In this document: piece by piece, positions 21,441-49,340 of the stretch
Position numbering within the stretch: position 1 is the first letter of the stretch
How the letters are laid out: each line of letters opens with the position of its first letter
Assembly: GCA_963693365.1 (NCBI GenBank)
Contig: CAVNZM010000005.1
Coordinates: forward strand, 4,712,001-4,776,000
Origin: Amoebidium appalachense
Taxonomy: Eukaryota > Ichthyosporea
DNA length: 64,000 bases
Direction: 5' to 3'
Notes under the pieces: generated by a model
The model's database searches: none
What the model saw: the letters and a program-made list of their open reading frames with translations, nothing else
Told to the model about the DNA's origin: nothing
Program-made: the position numbers and the translations under genes

Positions 21441-23231
21441 TTGTCTGTGTCTGAGGTCGGGACCGAGTCTCATGGCTCGGCCCCTGCCTTAGCACCTACG
21501 GCTTTGATCTTAGCTCAGGAGGAAGATGTGTTGATTGGTCTGGTTAAGAATTATTTAAAGGGGCCGGTTGATTCGATTAAATTTAAAAATAAAAGGCAGA
21601 TGATTAAGGTAGCTAAGTTAGCAAAAATGTGTCAGGTAGAGCAGGATTTAGTTTATCATTGTTCTGGGCCAGACGGACACCGAGTTTGGGTCCCGACGGC
21701 ACTTGTGCCTGAGGTTTTGCATATGGTGCATGAGCATCCCATGGCTGGTCATTTAGGTGTAAATAGGACGTTGCTTCGTGTTAATCGTTCGTATTTTTGG
21801 CCGGGTATGAGTAGGGAGGTGAGGGATTATGTGTTGTCATGCATGCATTGTCAGGAAAGGAATGAGAGTCCCCACTCTCGTTCCCGCCCGTCGTTTATTA
21901 GGGATTTTAATGTTCGTATGTTTGAAAGGGTAGCAGTGGATGTGGTCGGTCCTTTTAATTCTACGGTTGAGGGTAACACTGTTCTTGTTACCGTCACCGA
22001 TGTGGCCACTCGTTGGGTTGAAGTTTTTCCTCTCCCCACTGCTAATGCCGTTTTGTTTGCTCGTATTTTTGTGGATGAAATTTGTCTTAGGTTTGGTTGT
22101 CCTCGTGTTTTGTTAACGGATAGGAGTCGTGTGTTTTTAAATCAGTTGGTGTCGGAGGTGTGTAAAATTTTAAGGGTAGCTCATATCACTACGTCGGCAT
22201 ATCACCCTCAAGCAAATGCCATCTCTGAACGTGTGCATGCAGTGTTTCAGAAGTCCTTTGGCAAAATGGTGGATGTGGAGGCTAATGATTGGGATCATAT
22301 GTCTAGGTTTATTGCTCATTCGTATAATTCTACCCCTCATGCTGTGACTGGTTTTTCTCCGTTTTATTTGGTCTATGGGCAGGAGGCTATTAGTTTGTTA
22401 GATACGGCACTTTTGCCGATGGGGGGGGCTGACCGACTAACTTATCCCCACTGGACGGAGTTCCGGGAGCAGCTACTAACCCGGGCCCGGGCTGCACGTG
22501 ATGCAGCTCTGGCCCGTACACAGCAGGCACAAACACGTGCAGACGTGTCCACACGTCCGTTACGTGAATTTGCCGAGGGTACTTTAGTTTTAATTAGGGA
22601 TCATACTAGGAAAAAGAGATATAAGCAGGAGCAGGAAGGTAAGGGTGAAGGTGAAGGTCTTCGTAAGTATGGTAAGAAATGGTTGCCTCTTTTCATTGGC
22701 CCGTATAAAATAGTGGCTAGGTTAGGTCCGACGGAATATAAGGTGCAGAGGTTAGATAATGAGAGTGATGTTAGATTTTATAATGTAGATGATATAAAGG
22801 AATATTATGATAGGGCCCTTAGGGTTAAACGGCCGGAGGGCCGTCGAGTGTTAGATGCATTCACCCCCGACTATGACGGGTCGGTAGATGTATCGGAGGC
22901 TGCAGTAGATAAAATTATGGATAAAAAGGTTATCGAAGGTAAGGAAGGTAAGGTAAATTATTATTTGATTCGTTTTGAGGGAGGTTATCAGGAAGATCAG
23001 TGGTTGCCTGAGTTTCATTTGGATTGCCCGTTTTCTATTCGTGCTTATGAGGCTAGATTAGTGCAGAGGGAGTTGCCTAGTGCTCCCTCTCGGCCAAAGA
23101 GAGTTATTCCTCAGTTTAATCGTGGTGTGAAAAAGTCGGTGGGGGAGGGGGCCGGGGGGGGGAGTGATGCAAATACACGTAGACACACGGGGGGAGGGGG
23201 AGGGAGGGGAGGAGACCGAGGAGGAGTGTGA
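21441..23231 (+). CDS. Gypsy integrase with C-terminal chromodomain
   Basis: An open frame of 596 residues. HHCC zinc-binding region: H-x3-H around residues 100-104 and C-x2-C at 134-137. Catalytic core: D167 (AVDVVGPF), D227 (LLTDRSRVF) and E263 (NAISERVH), with 35 residues between the last two, as in D,D-35-E integrases. A GPYKI core-end motif and a basic linker follow. Near residues 490-530 a chromodomain-like segment (VDKIMDKKV ... YYLIRFEGGYQEDQWLPEFHL) with aromatic positions suggests chromovirus-like targeting of modified histones. A Gly/Arg-rich tail ends at TGA. The real start is upstream, since pol is a polyprotein; the frame opens just after a disrupted region. Confidence 0.8.
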   Translation: MSVSEVGTESHGSAPALAPTALILAQEEDVLIGLVKNYLKGPVDSIKFKNKRQMIKVAKLAKMCQVEQDLVYHCSGPDGHRVWVPTALVPEVLHMVHEHPMAGHLGVNRTLLRVNRSYFWPGMSREVRDYVLSCMHCQERNESPHSRSRPSFIRDFNVRMFERVAVDVVGPFNSTVEGNTVLVTVTDVATRWVEVFPLPTANAVLFARIFVDEICLRFGCPRVLLTDRSRVFLNQLVSEVCKILRVAHITTSAYHPQANAISERVHAVFQKSFGKMVDVEANDWDHMSRFIAHSYNSTPHAVTGFSPFYLVYGQEAISLLDTALLPMGGADRLTYPHWTEFREQLLTRARAARDAALARTQQAQTRADVSTRPLREFAEGTLVLIRDHTRKKRYKQEQEGKGEGEGLRKYGKKWLPLFIGPYKIVARLGPTEYKVQRLDNESDVRFYNVDDIKEYYDRALRVKRPEGRRVLDAFTPDYDGSVDVSEAAVDKIMDKKVIEGKEGKVNYYLIRFEGGYQEDQWLPEFHLDCPFSIRAYEARLVQRELPSAPSRPKRVIPQFNRGVKKSVGEGAGGGSDANTRRHTGGGGGRGGDRGGV

Positions 23232-23410
23232 ACGTAGTCGTAGGAATTTAATTTATTATCATAGGTGTCTCCGTAGGTATCAAGCTTATGGTGTAGATTA
23301 ATTTATTATTTTTCTTCGTAATTTATTTATTTAATTTTTTTAGGAGACTGATTAGTCTATGTCTTTTTAGGGGGTGTTAGATGTAATGTGACTGAGGTGG
23401 GACTCAGCTT

Positions 23411-23431
23411 TTCCGGGGGCCGGGGGGGAGT
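23411..23431 (+). other. Polypurine tract before the 3' LTR
   Basis: The G-rich run GGGGGCCGGGGGGGAG lies directly before the 3' LTR, where the plus-strand primer of Gypsy elements is generated. It is interrupted by CC, so the exact primer is probably the last eight or nine purines. Confidence 0.6.
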
Positions 23432-24147
23432 TGACATATACTAATCCGTCTCAGCAGATCAGCCTAAGTCTACGATCGAGATCGGGGGGGGGGGGGGGGG
23501 GGGGGGTGGCCCGGGTCCACAGATCATCAAGATCAAGTCCGGGGCCTCAAGATAGCTGTACAGCTGCGCGCATCTTGCCTCTGCCGGCGCAGGGCATTGG
23601 ACCACGTCAGCCGGGACAGCCGTCCAATAGAATTCTAATTAGTGTGTAGGATAGATCGTAGGAGGACTTAGGAATGTGATTGTTCGGGCAGAAGCCCTTT
23701 TGTAAGTATTGGCAAGGTTAGATAGTGTATGTTGCCAAACGTATTTATATATGTAGATGTAGAGGAAAGGGGGGGAGGGAGGGGGGGGGAGGATAGTATG
23801 AAATGTAGATTTAGACTCTGCGGTGCCACTAGGGGGAGGGTGAGGGGTGAGACTTGGATAAATATATTAGTTGAGTAGATCGACTTAGCTCGTGCAGGCG
23901 CACGATAAAAGTAGATCGGAATGTTAATGGAATGTGGCATCGTAGGGGGCCAGGTGATGATGATCTTTGAGGGCACGGCCTGGATGGCCTCAGTCGTAAC
24001 TTAGACTCATTCCGTACGGATCTAAGTTTGCCCGTCGGAGCCTGGTCTGAATAAACTTTACCGTTTTTCCGTACACGTTCGTTCCTTTTCGTGTGTGTAC
24101 ACTTAGTAGAGTGCCGCGTCTCTAGTACACACTATTAGGATACGACA
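23432..24147 (+). mobile_element. 3' LTR of the Gypsy element
   Basis: 716 bp, TGACATATAC to TACGACA, followed by AGACC (24148-24152) and then LINE ORF2. It carries a TATA-like box (about 23744) and AATAAA (about 24051), and is identical to the truncated 5' LTR over 471 bp apart from the terminal ACACACTATTAGG versus ACACATACATTAGG difference. Confidence 0.9.
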
Positions 24148-24152
24148 AGACC

Positions 24153-26618
24153 AGTGAGAAACATACAACAAGTTGTGTAGTGGAAATCATCTATTGATTT
24201 GAGGACATTAGTAACAGTATCAGGGGGTGCCATAGCTAGTAAGGGCAACCCGTATTCAGACAAAGGGCGAATATATGTGCGAAATATACTAAGACGATTG
24301 TATAGGTGGACAGTATGAGAAAGAGTAGCAAGATACACATCCCGAAATAACCGAAGACACCTGCCTGCACTCTCCACCCGACGGTCGATCATCCGTTTGA
24401 AACATATGCCCCATTCGTCCACCGGAATCCCCAAATACTTGTATTCGATTGGGCGAGGGAGGGGACTGCCGAAAATACAAACGTCGTCCCATGCCGGTAT
24501 CGATTTTGATAAAAGGGCACACTTTTTGACATTAATCTGCATATCGTTGAGCTGGCACCAATGTTCAACCACACGAATGTATTGCCGTAGTTCGAGAGGA
24601 TCGGATGACATAAGCACAATATCGTCGGCAAAAAAGAGGGCGGGGGGAGCCTGGGATGGCAACCCCCCGTCAATTTGTGCCGCAGAAAGAGTGTCGGCTA
24701 AATCATCAATATACAGGTTGAAAAGAAGAGGACTTAGCAGGGACCCTTGAAGTACCCCGCGCGTGCGGGTAAACCAGTGGGGATAGCCGCCCATTAACCA
24801 CCGCTCGTCCGCGTGTAAACGTAAACATAGCTTCCAGTAGCCGACCCATTTGTAATGGGACACCGCGAGTGGCCAACTTGGCCCACAGGCGAGGGAGATC
24901 GACCGTGTCGTACGCGTTCTTAAAATCGATAAATACGAGGTGCTCGGTATCACTTTGAGTTGCATTATGTAGAGTGAGGATTTGTGCGTAACATGAGTGT
25001 CGATGCCGAAACGCCGCCTGAAGAGGGCTCAGCTGGGAAGCCTGCTTAAGGGTGGGGTTACGGGAAAAGGCCTGTAAAAGGCCACTTTCGAATAATCGGC
25101 GAAAAACGGACGTAAGGGTGATAGGGCGAAATTCGTGGATGGGACCCTGTGCAACCGTTTTCTTGATGGGAAACACTAAGGTGGCTAGCCACTCCGAGGG
25201 CACTTTACCGACATCAGAATACCAGCTAAACAACTCGCTAAGAATACATGTAAGTGGTGGCGGCGGGCCACGCTTTTCGTCTTTCTCGGGTCGGGGTGGG
25301 ATGAGTACCTTAAGTAGTGCCATAGGGATGCCGTCCGGCCCGCACGCTTTGCGGGACGGGTAACGGGAGCCTGACTAACTGCCATACTGCATCTGGGGTA
25401 AAAAGTTCCCCCAATTCAGCCCCAAACTCAGCCGGCCCCGCTGGCCACGCCGTGTGTGGTGGTGGTGGTGTGTCGGAGGGTGGAACAAAAACAGGAGGGG
25501 GCGCCTGCCCCAGGTCCGTGGCCGTACATGTCGGGTTACGTTTAAACTGGCAGGGTGCCGTAAAAGGAATCGGTTGCAGATTCCGGGTCGGATGACGGGT
25601 CGGCCGTTATTCGAATCGAATGATCGCCGCGATCAATCTTCCGAATATTACCCAATAGCATGTGATACGGTAGAGGCTTACGTAAGGCAGCCTCCGCTCG
25701 AGGGCCGCGAGTGTGTGTAGTTCGTGCTTGTGGGTAAACTTGGGCACCTAAACAGGCATATTCACCTATGTCCCACAAGGTTTCTCGTACTGTAGACCAG
25801 ACGCTATCGATGAAGGTCTGGTCGGTGCGTAGCGGGGTTTGATCATCACGCACAAGCGCTAATAGACTCGATTGCACCGTCTGGAAAAAGAAGCGAGTGT
25901 CTGCTTGGCCGCGCTGGCTTTTAAGTTCGCGTACGTTAAGTCTGTAAGTGTGTTGTGGTGACGGCGTAGAAAGGCTAAGTGTAGTGCGAAAGACTATAGG
26001 TAGGTGGTCTGACGGTGGGGGGTGTAGGTTGTGGTGTATGTGTAAGGTGCAAGGACCAGAGGCTGCCCCCCAGTCCGTGCGGTGTTCTTGTACTACAGAT
26101 GGAAGAGTAAGGCGTAAGGCTGTAACAAAAGTGTGAAAGGTTGGCGTGCGTGGGTGGTTGGGTTTAAGTAGGGCCTGTGGGTGGCCGTGTAGGGGGTGTG
26201 GGGTGGTAATTAGCGGGCTATTAAAGTCTCCTAACACTAGTGTGGGGTTATGTGGGGCGATGGTGTTAAGTTCGTGTTTAAGTGCTAGCAGTGGAAGGCT
26301 AGGTGGAAAATAAACAAAAGTGCATATATGGCCACAAACTGAGATGGTGAGTGTGTGTATTGTACGTGCTATAACTGAAGTTCAACAGTGGTTAACAAAG
26401 TGGGAGGCGGCGATGAACACTATGCCGGAGTGAGGCTTGTGGCCCACAGGCTGAGTAGACTCGCCCACGAGCCGTCCAGACCGATGAAGTGTGGCGTGGT
26501 CTCGCCACCACGTTTCTGCGACAACAATAAACGGGAACTCCTGTTGGGATAACGAAAGAAGAAACTGTGCTTTACTCTTATTTAGACTACGAGCATTCCA
26601 GAAAAGAAAGGAGAGCAT
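24153..26618 (-). pseudogene. LINE ORF2: APE endonuclease and reverse transcriptase
   Basis: Translation begins at ATG 26616-26618, two bases after the ORF1 stop (TAAGCATG), suggesting coupled initiation. The N-terminus LSFLFWNARSLNKSKAQF and VVAETWW match APE endonucleases. A frame change near 26380-26240 precedes LGDFNSPLI and SDHLPIVF, the late endonuclease motifs with catalytic Asn/Asp/His. RT follows: VPSEWLATLVFPIKK, FRPITLTSVFRRLFE, LVFIDFKNAYDTVDL, then a one-base shift next to GVLQGSLLSPLLFNLYIDDL and the FADDIVLMSS active site. The coding frame is cut at 24152 by the LTR insertion. Confidence 0.8.
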
Positions 26619-26620
26619 GC

Positions 26621-27771
26621 TTACTGGGAGTTGGCTGGTGTGGCGGTGGGGTCGTAGGGCTTGCTGAAGACCTGCACGTGCTGAGCCTCCCAGTAGGCAC
26701 GCACCTCAGCTGCTGTTTTGGCCCGGCTGTCGTGTGCCGGGTAAAGTGTGGCTGCCTTGACAGCCCATGCGTGGGCGTTGGCCATTCTTGCAAGCACCCG
26801 GCGTTGCCAAGAGGCCCGGGCAGCGGCCTCTGCATCAGCACGGTTAAGTGTGGTGTTGTACTGAGCCATAGGATCGAAGTCTGTGAGAAAGGTGGCGTCG
26901 GTAGCACGTTGGATGATGTTTATGAGGGTATCACAGTAACCGGCACGCACAATGAACACTGCCTAGTGTAGCGACGGCCAATGAAGAGCATGTCGGGAAT
27001 CATTCCGTTGAGGACACCGAGGGTGTAAAGACGGTCACGCATGGTGCTGATGTTGGCCGGCACCATGGTGAAGGCTGTAGTGGTCAACTCGGACTCGTCG
27101 GTACCCTGAGGGGCAGGGTCAGACGCCACCCGAGGGCGGCGGGTTGGGTGCAGTGCTGACGCTGCGGCAAGGGCTGCCAAAGCCTGGGTAGCCCCGTGGG
27201 TCTGGGCCACCGACTCGGCATACGTTTTGACTTTCTCGGACACGTACACGGTCTTGGCGTCCACCGTAGTGCGGTACACCTTAGGATTCGTTGTGGGTAT
27301 GAACTTGGGAGACCCCGGGGGGGTGGGTAACCCATTGGGGGCTGCCTGTGCTGCAGGGGCCCGGCCCGCGTGGGCAGGGCCGGTGGGGGTTGCCTGGTCA
27401 GCTTCCAGCTGCCGTAAGCGCGTCTCCATTTGCTGAACAAGGAGGTCTGTGTGGTCCTGTTTGGCTTTATACTCAGCTACTTGGGTTGTTAAGTCGGAGA
27501 CTTGGGTGCGGAGCTGCTCATGATGCGCCATAAGTTTGAGCACGGATTTCCTAGCCTTCTCGGGTATCAAGTGCAGTTGTTCTTTCGTAATAAAACTACT
27601 TGCTGGCGGCACGGCCGGTGGCGCTTTAACCTCGGGAAAGGGAACCTGTTCCGCTCGGCTCTGTTTAGTTAGCCTCTTATCTGGGGATTCTCCTTCCCGT
27701 GTATCACGTTTGCGGCTCCCAGGCGGTGTCCCAGGAGGGTCCGGGGACAAGGATGCGTACTGAGACGCCAT
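26621..27771 (-). pseudogene. LINE ORF1 with predicted coiled coil, frameshifted
   Basis: ATG at 27769-27771 starts a Pro/Arg/Lys-rich N-terminus (GSRKRDTREGESPDKRL, possible NLS). About residues 70-125 follow with heptad-like hydrophobics (LRTQVSDLTTQVAEYKAK, MET(R)LRQLEADQ), suggesting a coiled coil for ORF1p multimerisation. A Pro/Ala linker and a C-terminal domain come next. The first frame ends at 26920. A second overlapping frame (26959-26621) carries the rest (ATDATFLTDFDP to the stop), so one frame change lies near 26950. The likely role is an RNA-binding chaperone; no named domain was recognised. Confidence 0.6.
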
Positions 27772-27783
27772 GGGTGGGTTCTA

Positions 27784-28000
27784 GCTGCCCCTCAAGGGGC
27801 CTAAGTAGAGGTGGATGCCTAAGTAAAGGCGGATGCCTAAGTAGAGAAAGTAAAAGAAGAAAAAAAAAAAAAAAAAAAAAACGGGTGAAAGAAAAAAACG
27901 TGTGAAAGAAAAAAACGTGTGAAAGAAAAAAAACGTGTGAAAGAAAAAAATGTGAAAGAAAAAAAACGTGAAAGAAAAAAAACGTGAAAGAAAAAATTGC
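27784..28000. repeat. Short tandem repeats in the LINE 5' region
   Basis: GGATGCCTAAGTA-type units repeat about three times at 27793-27845. After an A20 run, GAAAGAAAAAAACGTGT-like units of about 14-17 bp repeat roughly seven times at 27886-27997. These lie upstream of ORF1 on the LINE strand and could be its 5' UTR/promoter repeats or a flanking minisatellite. Confidence 0.7.
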
Positions 28001-29105
28001 GTGACTTGGAGCGGCAAGAGGCAAGGTTTCAAGTAGGGTTACTCAAGGCTTATAGAAGAACAATGGGCTCTGGTTGGTACATTAAAACTGACATTTTTAG
28101 CAAATATTTTTAGTTGACTGCCTTACTTGTGCCATGTTGACTGCAATCCCTGTTTAAAATTTCTACAGAAAGGAGAGCGAGCGAGATTTTTTTCACCAAT
28201 TCTGAGCTCGCAATGCTATAGCAAAACATGATCAATCTGATCATGACCTAGAGCTAGAATTAATCGAAAAATAAGGAGAAATAGTAAAAACGTATAGAGT
28301 ACCTCAATATTTGTAGTTTACTTTGAAGTATAATGTTTGCTTGTTATTTTTTTGTGTTTCTTGAAATTCCTGTTTGCGGTTTTTTATGTCTCACGTGTTT
28401 TTGGTAGTACCAGATCTAGTATTGTTTATTACAGGCAGCTGTCAGCAGATCAGTCTGATCAAACATTTTGCACCAGTCCCCGTCATTGCGGATCTGATTG
28501 GTGTGGACAGCTTACGTCACTGTGCTCAGGTTTCAAGTTCTCAGTCAAGATTCCAAAAGGCTTGTTATACATTTGTATTTATTGTAGCTGCCACGTCTCC
28601 CTATCAGAAGAGCGAGAGAGAGCCTTGATGCCGCTGTGTTACAAAAGTGTCAAGCTTCATTTTCTCAGAGCCGAGCTGCCTGGGAATTGAGGTTCCAACG
28701 TTTGAGTAACACTCCCAGTTGCAAGGCATGCGCATGTAGACACCCAGAACACGATCTCCTGGAACCTGTTTGCGGCACACACAAAAGAAAATTGTCCGCG
28801 CGCAAGCTGTCACACCCCCGGAACTGCCCTCAAGTTAACAACTCCATTAACGTTCGTCTTCAACTGAAGAATACGTGTCAGTGATACATGTGTACACGGT
28901 TTAACGTTACCGTAGCCTAAAAAACTTAACAAAAACTTTAAGTTATAAGCCATTATTATACTAATTAATTCAGTGACCGTCTGCAGCTTTAAATTTCCAG
29001 CTTTCCTTATTAGTAGCCCGAAGTTGAATTGAAAAAACCAAAAAGCACGTAGGTCTTTTCCCAAGCTTGGTGGGGTTTTTTCTTGCTTCTTTAATTTTCG
29101 GTTTC

Positions 29106-29146
<41 letters not shown>

Positions 29147-29245
29147 AGGCTCAACCCGGCCCCCGCCCCCTCCACTAGCCCTCCCTCCCCTTTCTCTAGG
29201 AACCCCTAGCACACACACGCACACATACAAGACTCTCCCTACCAT

Positions 29246-29276
<31 letters not shown>

Positions 29277-29629
29277 TTCCCCGGGACCTCCTGCTCCTGG
29301 ACGACCGGTACGATGACCCCTTCTTGTTTTAACACTCCTTCTTCTAGATCTTTTCAACATCAAGGGCACTCAGTGTGCGGAAACATGAATAAAAGGGTTC
29401 AACCTAGTGTTTTTTTCATTTCAAACGCACCGAGACCACCTAAATGTTGAAGAATTTCTTGGAAGGCTTCGAATAGAATTTTACCCGGTTAGGCTACGTA
29501 TTTGTACATGCATGCACTCGTAACGAACACGGACAGTGGTTTGAAAGACGGGTGATCCAAGCCCCAGGTTAGCATTCACCAACTTGTATTTTATTAATTT
29601 CTAACACCATCCCTTTTTCCCCACCCCAG
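28001..29629. other. Intergenic / upstream region of the large GTPase gene
   Basis: AT-rich unique DNA without a recognisable exon up to 29100, then C43 (29107-29145) and C33 (29246-29276). A 5' UTR exon could lie here, because the first coding exon has a good acceptor (CCACCCCAG, ending 29629) just upstream of its ATG. None could be assigned. Confidence 0.4.
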
Positions 29630-29658
29630 GCCAACACCATGCACGGAGTCTATCGCCC

Positions 29659-46491
<16,833 letters not shown>

Positions 46492-47219
46492 TGTGGCCAG
46501 CACCTATCTGCAACGTACAAGGCACTGGTCAGATGTGCATCCAGAAAAGACCAAGCAAGAAATCCGTTTTTTTTTTTTTTGGTATATGGGTACAGGTGGT
46601 CGTGATTCCTGTGCCTGTGGATATTGGGTGGGTGGGTGGGTGTGGGAGGGCCCCCCGGGGGAAGGGGGGGGGAGGGGGGGAGGGGGGGGGGGGGGGAGGG
46701 GGGGAGGGGGAAGGGGGGGAGTATCCCGGTTTGGAAGTGGGAGGAGGCAGCACGGTGCATGACCAGGTTCAACTTGGTTTGATGGTAGAGTTAGGCGAGT
46801 GATTTACACATGGGCAAGGTGTAGGTGAGTAGGTTTGTGTGTGTATGCTCGTGGCTGTGGTTTGGATGAACTGGACGTGTATCAGCGGGGATGGAAGGCC
46901 CAGGGGAGTGGGCGGCCAAGGGCATGCAGAAAATGTGAAGGGTGGTGGTGGGGCAAGGGGGGAGGGGGTGGGGGGAAGGGGGGGGGGGGGGGGGGTACAA
47001 GGGGGAAAGAGGGGGAGCAGGAGGAGACGTGAAAGGGGCTGTGTGTGTTTGTGTGTGTGGAGGGGGAGGGGGGAGGGGGGGGGGGGGGGGGTGCAGGATT
47101 ATGGATAGGTACTCAGGCTTTCTCAGTATCATTTTCATTTCTTTTGCTTTTTTCTGTTTCTGTTTCTTTTTCTTTTTCTTTTTATTCTTATTTTTTCTTT
47201 TTATTTTTTATTTTTTATT

Positions 47220-47250
<31 letters not shown>

Positions 47251-47653
47251 GGGGGACGTTGAAAATTTAAAAAAGTTGCACTGTTGTGAACAACATGCAG
47301 CCTCAAGCATTCAATATGTGCATATTGTGCTTGGCGGGCATGGCACTGAATGTATATTTGTATCCTTAGACTTTGTTTTTTTTGTCTTATTGGCATTACG
47401 CATGAGAAATTCGCAAAAACTTCGAGGATGCGTAGCCCAAATTCGGTTCGAACTTCCAAAAATTTATATGTATAGAAACAAATACCACTAGCAAAAATAA
47501 ATCTCTTTTGTTGACTTAAGGAGCAATGCCTTCACAAGCCTCGGATAGTCTGTTGCCTGTTTGCAGACAAGCTAAACTGCGCGCATGCTCACCTTGGGTG
47601 TTTGTGTGTGTGTGTGTGCGTGCGTGCGTGCGTGTGTGCGTGTGTGTGCGCGC

Positions 47654-47717
<64 letters not shown>

Positions 47718-47832
47718 ACGCATGCGCGCACGCCCGTGCGTGCGGCATGCGTGTGTGCATGTATGCTGTATGTGTTTGTGTATGTGAATGCGTGCGTGTG
47801 TTCTTATGTGTGCGTGCCCGGCCCGCCCTCCC

Positions 47833-47868
<36 letters not shown>

Positions 47869-48658
47869 CCCCCTCCCCCCCCCCCCCCCCCCCCCTCCCC
47901 CCGCCCCCGCCCACGGTGTTCAACCCTTTCCCCGCCCCTCCCCCCTCCCCTCCCACCCCCATCCCCTACTGATCATTAATTTTTCTTTTTCAAGTTCAAA
48001 AAAGAATCTCAGCACTTTTGGGCAAGCTTTCAACATAAAAACCAAAAAAATATAAGCAGTGGCTTCGCTTTTCACACCATATTGAAATTCCTAAAGCGTC
48101 GGGGGGGGGAGGGGGGGGGGGGGGGGAGAAAATGGAGCCGAGAGAGGGTGTGGCTAAGGGAGAGAGAAAGGGAGGGAGGGAGGGAGGAAGGGAGAGAGAG
48201 AGACAGAGAGGGGTGGGGGGGTGGCATGGGGGTGTGCCGCAGTAAGTTTTCAATAGATGTCAGCCTGAGAAGGAGGAGAACGGAAGGAACCCAAAGAAGG
48301 GGGGAAGAGGAGGGGATATCACGACTCGGAGGGTCACATATCTCGATGATATATGATGCAGTAGTCTTTAGCATGAACATAGGAGGAGAAGGGGGAGGAT
48401 GTGGTGGTGGTGTGTGTGTGTGGGGGGGGGGGGGGGGGGGGGGAGAGGGGGGGAGGGGGGGGGGGGGGGAGGGGGGGGGGGGGAGGGGGAGAGGGGGAGT
48501 TTTGGGTTTCACCGTTCTGTTACACTTCTTATTCCATATCACTGCCTTGAATGGGTGGTGCGAAACAGATAGCATAAGATCTTAAGGTTTTCTTCTTTAC
48601 CAATTTCATTTTTCATTTTCCCATTAATTTTCATATTTACTTTCGTTCTTTCGTGCCA

Positions 48659-48698
<40 letters not shown>

Positions 48699-49340
48699 GG
48701 ACGCTGTACGGCTAAGTACATGTGATGAGTCATCCAGTCTTGAATTACTATTGTTGCTTGGCTTGCATGTCGCACAGTTTTTGCTCGGCTTAAATACCAC
48801 AACATGTATGTTTATATCGTCGCTCTTGGTTTTGCTGTCTTTTGGGTGTTGAAGTAACCTTTTTAAACCCGTGAAAAAAAAGCTTTTGTAGCACAACCCA
48901 AAATTCGGATTACATACCTAGAAATTTCACTTACAAATTTTAGACCTCTGCTAACGACTGATAATTTGCCTTCACACGTTAGTCTGTAGTAGCCTGTATG
49001 CAGACATTCTGAATTGTGTGTTTACGTATGAATATGTGACTGTGTGTGTGTGTGTGCATGCGCACTTGTGTGCCTTGTGCTTGTGTGTGCGTGTCCGAGT
49101 GTGCGTGCATGTATGCGAAAAAAATGTGTGTGCACATGTGCGTGTGCTCGGGTGCATGTGCTCATGCACACATCTGTGTGTTGGTGTGTCTGCAGGCTTG
49201 AGTGTGTGCGTGTGTGCACACGTGTGTTGAATGTGTACATGTGTCTGTAGTATGTGTGCGCGACCGTGTACAAACTAATACGTCTATGACACAACAACAC
49301 CGCCTCCTGTTTTATGTATGTAAAACTTCTAACAAATCTC
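46492..49340. other. Region downstream of the GTPase gene; repeats only
   Basis: No gene was recognised. Contents: G-run blocks (46665-46715, 46975-46995, 47075-47090, 47230-47255), an AATAAA near 47497 that could serve the GTPase gene, (GT)n/(GC)n at 47602-47717, C-runs 47836-47895, the second copy of the interspersed repeat, G35 at 48660-48695, and a CA/TG-rich stretch at 49030-49260. Confidence 0.5.

Larger units (their letters stand above)
16038..24147 (+). mobile_element. Chromodomain-type Gypsy LTR retrotransposon
   Basis: Order: truncated 5' LTR, gag-like ORF (16654), protease, RT, RNase H, integrase with C-terminal chromodomain, purine-rich tract (23411-23431), 3' LTR (23432-24147). 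PR-RT-RH-IN order with the integrase last, a 5-bp target duplication and a TG...CA LTR place it in Ty3/Gypsy. No envelope-like ORF lies between integrase and the 3' LTR. At least four frame changes in gag-pol, several at G-runs, and a stop with an inverted repeat in RNase H make this copy defective as read. Near-identity of the LTRs indicates recent insertion. Confidence 0.85.
13300..28000 (-). mobile_element. LINE (APE-endonuclease type), interrupted by the LTR element
   Basis: A non-LTR retrotransposon read right to left: A/T-rich 5' region (27772-28000), ORF1 (27771-26621), ORF2 endonuclease (26618-25500), RT (25500-24153), then the C-terminal part at 13988-13309. Between 24152 and 13989 sits foreign DNA: a Gypsy element, a solo LTR and a duplicated piece of this same LINE. 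The junction is exact: AGACC is present on both sides, and the LINE frame continues across it when one AGACC is counted. Neither outer boundary has a convincing poly-A tail or target duplication, so 13300 and 28000 are estimates. Several frame breaks mark it as dead. The clade was not determined. Confidence 0.75.

Noticed and set aside
23232-23431. Possible envelope-like gene between integrase and 3' LTR
   Set aside because: Only about 200 AT-rich bases with stops lie there; no third ORF exists.
27886-27997. Regular repeats resembling a CRISPR array
   Set aside because: Units are short, contiguous and A-rich without spacers, in a eukaryotic LINE 5' region.
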